Positions 58,906-64,000 of a stretch of 64,000 nt of DNA are shown one piece after another (position 1 is the stretch's first letter; every line of letters starts with the position of its first letter). Made by a program: the position numbers and the translations under genes. The notes below the pieces were generated by a model. That model searched no databases. It was not told where the DNA came from and saw only the letters and a list, made by a program, of their open reading frames with translations. Source of the stretch: Sulfurimonas sp. hsl 1-7 (GTDB lineage: Bacteria > Campylobacterota > Campylobacteria > Campylobacterales > Sulfurimonadaceae); assembly GCF_030577135.1 (NCBI RefSeq), contig NZ_JAUIRR010000003.1:186888-250887 (forward strand). Direction: 5' to 3'.

Positions 58906-60255
58906 TTAGAATTGGTAGTTTGCAATCACTCTGTATTGCGTTAATTGTTTGATCTGAGTAACACTTCCATCTTTGTCAGCACCCGTATTGTTATCTACCC
59001 AGATCCCTTTAAGCGCTAAAGAGAAATGTGTATCGTATTTATATCCAAGAACTACATTGTAATCTCTTTGATCTTTATCAAAGCCTGCTCTTGAGTTTGT
59101 AGTATTTAAAAATGAAAAAGTTGTTGAAAAGCCTTTATAACCTGTAAAATCAAAACCTTGCGCATATGCCATCTTAATCCCTTGTGAACCACCGATATAC
59201 ACACTGTCAGCTTTCAAAGCAGAACCGTAAATAGATTGGAAAAGGTCGTTTGATGTGATCATATTTGTAAACAGCGGTGTACCGTCCCATGGCAATACTA
59301 AAGAGTCGTGAGAACCTTCATCTCTTAAAACATTTGAATAAGCAAGTGTGAATGCCGACTCATCAATTTTTGCAGTTGCTTTGATAGCAAAAGCATTTAC
59401 ATTTATTTTTCCATCAGCATACGTTGGGTTTGCCGCAAAATAATCATCCGCATTCCCAACACTCATTTGGTTGATGTACTGTGCAGCCAATGTAGTTGCA
59501 ACATTATCAAATTTATGTGTAATTTTTGCATCTACATAGATAGAGTTCATAAAATCAGGTGCATAATACTCATACGCTCTTACTTCAAGTGCATCTGTTT
59601 TATATATACCGTCAAGCATATACACATTCCCATTATCAGAACCTGTTACTGCCATTGTGTCTGCACCCAAAGCATGTTCAACAATATTTGTAAATCTATC
59701 CGATGTTCTTTGTTTAAATTTATCCAGGTAAGAGAAACCGAGTGCTATCTCATTGTTTAATTTGTAGTCTATAAACGCACCCTCAACGGCAGAAGGAAGC
59801 ATTCTTACCTCTTTAGCATCTATTAACGGTGAATGCATTACCTCTCTACCAAATGTAAATGCTAAATTGTCGTATGTGTACTTGATATACGCTTCACCGA
59901 GTACTGAGAAAGAGTCATCTGCTCTGTTTGGATCATTGTAATAGACACCGTTATCTTTTCCTAGAATTGAAGTATCAACACTACCATCTAGTCCAAAAGC
60001 ATTTGTAGTCATAAAAGTAGCTTTTGCACTAAAACCTTTTAACTGTGCCGTTTCATAAGTCAACTTACCGCCCAGCGAGTTTGCATTAGCCGATGTACTC
60101 GGAGCCGATGCAAAATCTTTATCTGTCTGAATGTAGTAGTATTTTACGTTAGCGTTTACTTTCCCCTCTGTAAACATCTTCTCTACACTGTTTACTTCGT
60201 TTGCACTCAATAAACTTCCTGCAACCAGTAAACTACCTAATAGTTTTTTATTCAT
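58906..60255 (-). CDS. OprD-like outer-membrane porin
   Basis: 449 residues. Signal peptide 1-18 (KLLGSLLVAGSLLSA). The mature N-terminus (NEVNSVEKMFTEGKVNANVKYYYIQTD) is the typical start of Campylobacterota OprD-like porins, with further strands TYDNLAFTFGREVMHSPLID and YRVIANYQF at the C-terminus (terminal Phe). About eighteen strands fit the length. Substrate is unknown. AGGGGAAAG precedes the ATG. Confidence 0.85.
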   Translation of the reverse strand: MNKKLLGSLLVAGSLLSANEVNSVEKMFTEGKVNANVKYYYIQTDKDFASAPSTSANANSLGGKLTYETAQLKGFSAKATFMTTNAFGLDGSVDTSILGKDNGVYYNDPNRADDSFSVLGEAYIKYTYDNLAFTFGREVMHSPLIDAKEVRMLPSAVEGAFIDYKLNNEIALGFSYLDKFKQRTSDRFTNIVEHALGADTMAVTGSDNGNVYMLDGIYKTDALEVRAYEYYAPDFMNSIYVDAKITHKFDNVATTLAAQYINQMSVGNADDYFAANPTYADGKINVNAFAIKATAKIDESAFTLAYSNVLRDEGSHDSLVLPWDGTPLFTNMITSNDLFQSIYGSALKADSVYIGGSQGIKMAYAQGFDFTGYKGFSTTFSFLNTTNSRAGFDKDQRDYNVVLGYKYDTHFSLALKGIWVDNNTGADKDGSVTQIKQLTQYRVIANYQF

Positions 60256-60313
60256 TCTTTCCCCTGTATCATTTAAAAGCGGCGATTTTAGTGAAATTAT
60301 GATTAAAAAACTC

Positions 60314-61810
60314 TTATTTTTCCCATCGGATATAGTTGTGCCATATTCCGCTAAGGGCAGGCTCTATATTTTTTATATCTTTATTGACTGCAGTTATGGA
60401 GTTTGGGATATATAAAAATAGATAGGGATTATCATTGGTAATGATCGAGAACATCTCTTGCCATTTTTTTGCCAATGCTTCTCGATCAACCATAGCCTGA
60501 GATTCTTCGATCATCTTATCTATCTTTTTATTTTTGTAACCTACAAGATTAAATCCACCTGTTTTATCGTTATCACTATGCCAGAACATATACGGATCAG
60601 GAGTCGGTGAGAGTCCCCAGCCAAGAAGTACGGCATCAAACTTATGTGGAAATACAACTGTATTTAAAAATGCCTGCCACTCCATAACTCTAAGCTTTAC
60701 AATAACTCCCGCCTGAGCTAATTGATGCTGGAGAATCTCTGCCGCATATGGTCTGATCTTGCTTGAGTTTGAAGTTACTATCTCAAACGTAAAAGGGTTG
60801 TTTGCATCATAGCCCGCTTTTTTAAGCAATAATTTTGCTTTTTGTATATCTTGCTTCGGTGCTTTTACATCCGGATTAAAAGCTGCACTTCCAGGAAGAA
60901 ACGGTCCCGTACAAACTTTTGCGTGTTTAAAAAAAAGTATATCTACCAGCTCCTGTCTGTCTATCGCTAAAGAGAGCGCCTCTCTCACATCCGGATTTTG
61001 AAACTTTTTCTCACGCAGATTAAATCCGAGATAGGTGTATGAGAGTGAAATTTTTTCATAAATATTAAAGTTGTTAAAAAACTCTTTGTTTAACTGTCTC
61101 TCATACGCCATAGGTTCAAGTGAGCCGAGATCGAGCTTTGAAGATTTCAACATCAAAAAACTTGTCATCGAATCTGCGATCACATGAAAAGCAATTTTAT
61201 CTATCTTTGCTCTGCCTTCAAAATACTCATCAAATGCTTTGAGTTCTATATCTTTTGAGAACTCTAGCTTTTCAAGTTTATACGGACCTGTTCCTATCGG
61301 ATTTGTATTAAACTTGGAACTCATCATATTTTTTTCATTTTTTAAAATATGTTCGGGGATAATCCCCATCATCCAAGTCTCTAAAGCTTTAAAATAGGGT
61401 TTTTTATAATGCACTTCAACTCTGTAATCGTCAAGAATTTTTACATTCTCTACAAAACGAAATCCTGAACTGTACGGCGAAGAGATCTTGTCCGAGTTCA
61501 GAGTCTCGTAAGTGAACAACACATCTTTAGCACTGAACGTTTCTCCGTCATGCCATTTTACACCCTTTCTTAACTCGAATACTAAAGTTTTATCATCTTT
61601 AAAGTAGTAGTTTTTTGCAAGGTCTCCAATGATGTTTTTGTTGTCTTTATCATATTTTACAAGACCGTTAAAAATAAATCCCGCTATCTCTCCCGAGCTT
61701 GAATCAGTTGCTAGCAGAGGATTTAATCTTGAAGGATTTGCCGACGTTGCAAGATGCAAAGTCGATGCGAAAAGATTGTAAGTGATTAGAAGCGCAAAAA
61801 GAAATTTCAT
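60314..61810 (-). CDS. peptide/solute-binding protein of ABC type (SBP family 5)
   Basis: 498 residues. Signal peptide 1-15. SBP_5 fold: SANPSRLNPLLATDSSSGEI, GLVKYDKDNKNIIGDLAKNY, the ELRKGVKWHDGETFSAKDVLFTYE block (core motif WHDGETFSAKDV) and HSDNDKTGGFNLVGY. Members bind oligopeptides, nickel or other small solutes. No permease or ATPase gene is in this window, so it is either an orphan or depends on distant components. Its ATG follows the DUF945 stop by one or two bases. Confidence 0.9.
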   Translation of the reverse strand: MKFLFALLITYNLFASTLHLATSANPSRLNPLLATDSSSGEIAGFIFNGLVKYDKDNKNIIGDLAKNYYFKDDKTLVFELRKGVKWHDGETFSAKDVLFTYETLNSDKISSPYSSGFRFVENVKILDDYRVEVHYKKPYFKALETWMMGIIPEHILKNEKNMMSSKFNTNPIGTGPYKLEKLEFSKDIELKAFDEYFEGRAKIDKIAFHVIADSMTSFLMLKSSKLDLGSLEPMAYERQLNKEFFNNFNIYEKISLSYTYLGFNLREKKFQNPDVREALSLAIDRQELVDILFFKHAKVCTGPFLPGSAAFNPDVKAPKQDIQKAKLLLKKAGYDANNPFTFEIVTSNSSKIRPYAAEILQHQLAQAGVIVKLRVMEWQAFLNTVVFPHKFDAVLLGWGLSPTPDPYMFWHSDNDKTGGFNLVGYKNKKIDKMIEESQAMVDREALAKKWQEMFSIITNDNPYLFLYIPNSITAVNKDIKNIEPALSGIWHNYIRWEK

Positions 61811-61812
61811 AT

Positions 61813-63180
61813 TTAGTTAATCGGTTTCCCGTTCACAAGAAGTTGTCCGTTTTTATAGGTTGATTTAAACTTCACACTATTCTCTTGCACTTCCGCATAT
61901 GTATATATATTGAGCCCTTTATTTTCCAACTCTTGATAGAGCTCTTTTGAAAGTACCAGTTCAGAACTCATATCTATGTTATTTAAAGCATCCATCGGCA
62001 TTTGTTTCATTTTTACTGCAAGATCCGGGTCTGCTTTAATGTTTACAAGAGAGTTAAAACTAAACCCTTTATACTCCTTAGTTTTGTTATAGATAATATC
62101 ATCAACAGAGATATTTTTAATATTTAACTCTAAACCTTTTGAGAACAGATCGATTATCACCTTCTCGATCTCTTTTGACGTTGTACGACCTGTTTTTACA
62201 TTTTGGTCAGCCACTAATGTTTGCAGTTTATCAAACAACTCTTTATCAAGTTGTGAGAGTGCAAATTCATATTTAAACTCTTTAACTGCCAAGTCAAGTT
62301 CAGAACCTTCTATAGTCATCTCTTTAAAGGCCGAAGTTCCAAAAAGTTTAGTTTTTTCCCCTTGATCATCAGAAGCAAACTTTCCACTGAAGTCATTTAC
62401 GTTCATATACAGAGCATCATTTTTTTCATCTACAATAAATTTAAAGTTTTTCACACTTAGATCCGTATTGTAAGTTGCTTTAGATGTAAAATCTGAACTC
62501 CCCTGAAAATTTTCCACGTTAAATACAAACTTATCTCTTTTATCTACAATGTTAAGATTGAGTTTTCCTATATGAAAAAGTGAACTTTGAGGTGCTATCA
62601 ACCTCCCTTTTCCATCAAACTTTGTGTCGTTTAAAAAGAGTGTTAACGTAGTACCGTCTTCTGCTTTGAATGTTTGTTCAATATCCTTAATGTAACCGTC
62701 AAATTGCTCACTTGATAGATGATAGTTCATATGGTAACTAAGACCTTTAGTCGCAAGAAAGCTATCAAGCTGTTTATAAAAATTTATATCGTTTTTTTTC
62801 AAAGATTCCATCATTTTTTCAGAAAAATCTATAGGATAGATATCTAGTGCTATTGTGCTAAAAAAAGGAATATTACTGTGCTCGACATCTACACCGACTA
62901 CTACACCGTTGATCAAAGAATCTACATAAGGGGGTATTTGGTTTGTAGCATATTGGTTTAAAAAGTCTATAAATTTTGCAGAATCTTGAAGTAAAAATTC
63001 GTAGTGTTTAGAGGTTGTAAGATAGGAACTTGTTTCTAGTGATTCTTTCACTTCTAAACCATGGTTCTTAAGTTCATTAACTCTTTCATCCATCGTAGAG
63101 CTGACATACTTATTTCCAATGATTGGTAAAGTGGCTAAAACACCAATAACTAATACGATGAGTATCGAAACTTTTTTCAT
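61813..63180 (-). CDS. DUF945 (YdgA-like) inner-membrane protein
   Basis: 455 residues. A short N-terminal membrane anchor (SILIVLVIGVLATLPIIG, 3-22) and a long periplasmic, strand-rich domain with repeated D-x-K-x-x-F-x-x-x segments (YNTDLSVKNFKFIVDEKNDALYM, split by strands). This fits the DUF945 family of uncharacterised AsmA-like or YdgA proteins. AAAGG precedes the ATG. It shares a transcript with the solute-binding gene; whether they cooperate is unknown. Confidence 0.82.
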   Translation of the reverse strand: MKKVSILIVLVIGVLATLPIIGNKYVSSTMDERVNELKNHGLEVKESLETSSYLTTSKHYEFLLQDSAKFIDFLNQYATNQIPPYVDSLINGVVVGVDVEHSNIPFFSTIALDIYPIDFSEKMMESLKKNDINFYKQLDSFLATKGLSYHMNYHLSSEQFDGYIKDIEQTFKAEDGTTLTLFLNDTKFDGKGRLIAPQSSLFHIGKLNLNIVDKRDKFVFNVENFQGSSDFTSKATYNTDLSVKNFKFIVDEKNDALYMNVNDFSGKFASDDQGEKTKLFGTSAFKEMTIEGSELDLAVKEFKYEFALSQLDKELFDKLQTLVADQNVKTGRTTSKEIEKVIIDLFSKGLELNIKNISVDDIIYNKTKEYKGFSFNSLVNIKADPDLAVKMKQMPMDALNNIDMSSELVLSKELYQELENKGLNIYTYAEVQENSVKFKSTYKNGQLLVNGKPIN

Positions 63181-63282
63181 ATACTAAACCTTTATATTTT
63201 ATTGCGAGCATTATATACAAAAGTTTTTAAAGATAGTGAAAATTGAAAAAATGTGATTTATATTTTAGAAGAATAAAGAAAG

Positions 63283-63305
63283 TATCCAGAGAAAAACTCT
63301 GGATA
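63283..63305 (-). terminator. terminator of rplM-rpsI
   Basis: TATCCAGAG and CTCTGGATA form a perfect 9-bp stem with an AAAAA loop. On the minus strand a T-rich tract (CTTTCTTTATTCTT) follows. It lies 32 bp after the rpsI stop. Confidence 0.75.
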
Positions 63306-63336
63306 GATTGTAAGAAAAGTTTTCTCGAAAAAACGA

Positions 63337-63729
63337 TTAACGTTTTGAGAACTGACGAGAACGACGTGCTTTTCTTTTACCTGGCTTTTTACGTTCAACA
63401 ACACGTGAATCACGAGTCATCATACCTTCAGGTTTAAGGATAGCTTTTAACTCTGGGTTAAATTTTACTAATGCACGAGAAATACCGTGGCGAAGAGCGT
63501 CAGCTTGACCACCGAAACCACCACCTAAAGTAGTAGCAACGATATCTACAGCACCGTCTTGTTTAGTAATGTTTAATGGTTGTTTAACACGAAGTTTTTT
63601 CGCCTCAAGACCACCTAAAAACGCGTCTAAAGAAAGACCGTTTACAGTAATTTTACCGCTACCTGGAGTTAACCAAACTTTAGCGATTGAGCTTTTACGA
63701 CGACCAGTTGCATATATTTTATTTGCCAT
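63337..63729 (-). CDS. rpsI: 30S ribosomal protein S9
   Basis: 130 residues, normal length. N-terminus [35 protein letters not shown] in the middle and the basic tail [17 protein letters not shown], whose last residues reach the P-site tRNA in known ribosomes. AAGGATTG is the ribosome-binding site. rplM lies 10 bp upstream in the usual rplM-rpsI order. Confidence 0.98.
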   Translation of the reverse strand: MANKIYATGRRKSSIAKVWLTPGSGKITVNGLSLDAFLGGLEAKKLRVKQPLNITKQDGAVDIVATTLGGGFGGQADALRHGISRALVKFNPELKAILKPEGMMTRDSRVVERKKPGKRKARRSRQFSKR

Positions 63730-63739
63730 ATATCAATCC

Positions 63740-64000
63740 TTACTTAGCAATTTGTGCAGTGTGAGGATGTTGGTCACCTGCATATACTTTTAATTTTTTA
63801 AGCATTTTTGCACCAAGCTTAGTTTTAGGAAGCATACCACGAGTAGCTAATTTATATAGTTTCTCAGGGTTTTTCTCTAAAAGCTCAGTCATTTTAACAC
63901 TTTTTGTACTACCGAAGTAACCAGAGTGAGAGTGGTACTCTTTATTAGCGATTTTACCTAAACCGTTAAATTTTACTTTAGAAGCATTGATGATAACTAC
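63740..64000 (-). CDS. rplM: 50S ribosomal protein L13, C-terminal part
   Basis: 86 residues and the stop are in the window; the start lies beyond base 64000. HSHSGYFGS, ELLEKNPEKLYKLATRGMLPKTKLGAKML and YAGDQHPHTAQ are characteristic of L13. The translation is open to the edge. Cotranscribed with rpsI. Confidence 0.96.
   Translation of the reverse strand, partial: VVIINASKVKFNGLGKIANKEYHSHSGYFGSTKSVKMTELLEKNPEKLYKLATRGMLPKTKLGAKMLKKLKVYAGDQHPHTAQIAK

Noticed and set aside
1-64000. tRNA, rRNA, CRISPR arrays, insertion sequences, prophage genes
   Set aside because: No tandem repeat arrays, transposase or integrase genes, or tRNA cloverleaf sequences were seen in reading the intergenic regions; a tRNAscan or Infernal run would settle RNA genes.

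Overview
The window is AT-rich chromosomal DNA of a Campylobacterota (epsilonproteobacterial) organism, most likely a Sulfurimonas-like chemolithoautotroph; the genus is an inference. Pointers are a petABC bc1 complex with a di-haem PetC, a four-subunit pyruvate:ferredoxin oxidoreductase in the order gamma-delta-alpha-beta, a split energy-taxis receptor of CetA/CetB type, and extended -10 promoters of TTTTGCTATAAT type. I saw no rRNA, tRNA, CRISPR array, prophage or insertion sequence. It looks like core genome with short co-directional operons on both strands.

Layout. 0-1.5 kb: DUF302 fragment, secreted DsrE-like protein, SDR enzyme. 1.5-11.6 kb (minus): amino-acid genes (hom, alaC), a RodZ-like membrane protein with a secreted partner, RNA methyltransferases (rlmB, rsmI, rsmE), rpmE, queuosine genes (queD, queE), moaA and an RDD protein. 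11.7-15.3 kb: petCBA plus an unknown glycosyltransferase-like gene. 15.3-19.4 kb: an AraC regulator diverging from a Met/Gln-rich secreted protein, an outer-membrane barrel and a two-component system. 19.4-33.6 kb: mostly single housekeeping, repair and stress genes (YjgN/M48 pair, HAD, AraC, PEBP, MddA-like, UDG-like, diguanylate cyclase, GNAT, AKR, MarR/SDR pair, FAH). 33.6-36.2 kb is a sensory island: cetA, cetB, an Fnr-type palindrome, then a LOV-domain winged-helix regulator. 36-47 kb: yjjBP exporter, thpR, a chemoreceptor, mnmG, a Sel1 protein, ribE, recQ, mnmD. 47-54.8 kb: proB, a Tsx-like porin, a large Cache-PAS-GGDEF protein, luxS with two coupled unknown genes, and the complete AmmeMemoRadiSam trio. 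55-64 kb: porGDAB, a HAD phosphatase, an OprD-like porin, an orphan peptide-binding protein, a DUF945 protein, and rpsI-rplM at the edge.

Together the genes cover energy conservation (bc1, PFOR), Asp/Ala/Pro metabolism, tRNA and rRNA modification, and sensing of redox, energy and probably blue light.

Most interesting non-coding signals: (i) two intergenic hairpins in different operons whose 23-nt loops are 21/23 identical while their stems are unrelated, both in the sense of the flanking genes; (ii) a recurring promoter arrangement with the -10 box 6-7 nt before the ATG, implying leaderless mRNAs for at least six genes; (iii) 11-bp-phased direct repeats before two operons that encode OmpR-type DNA-binding domains; (iv) a 104-nt hairpin behind porB whose G-U pattern favours transcription of the opposite strand.
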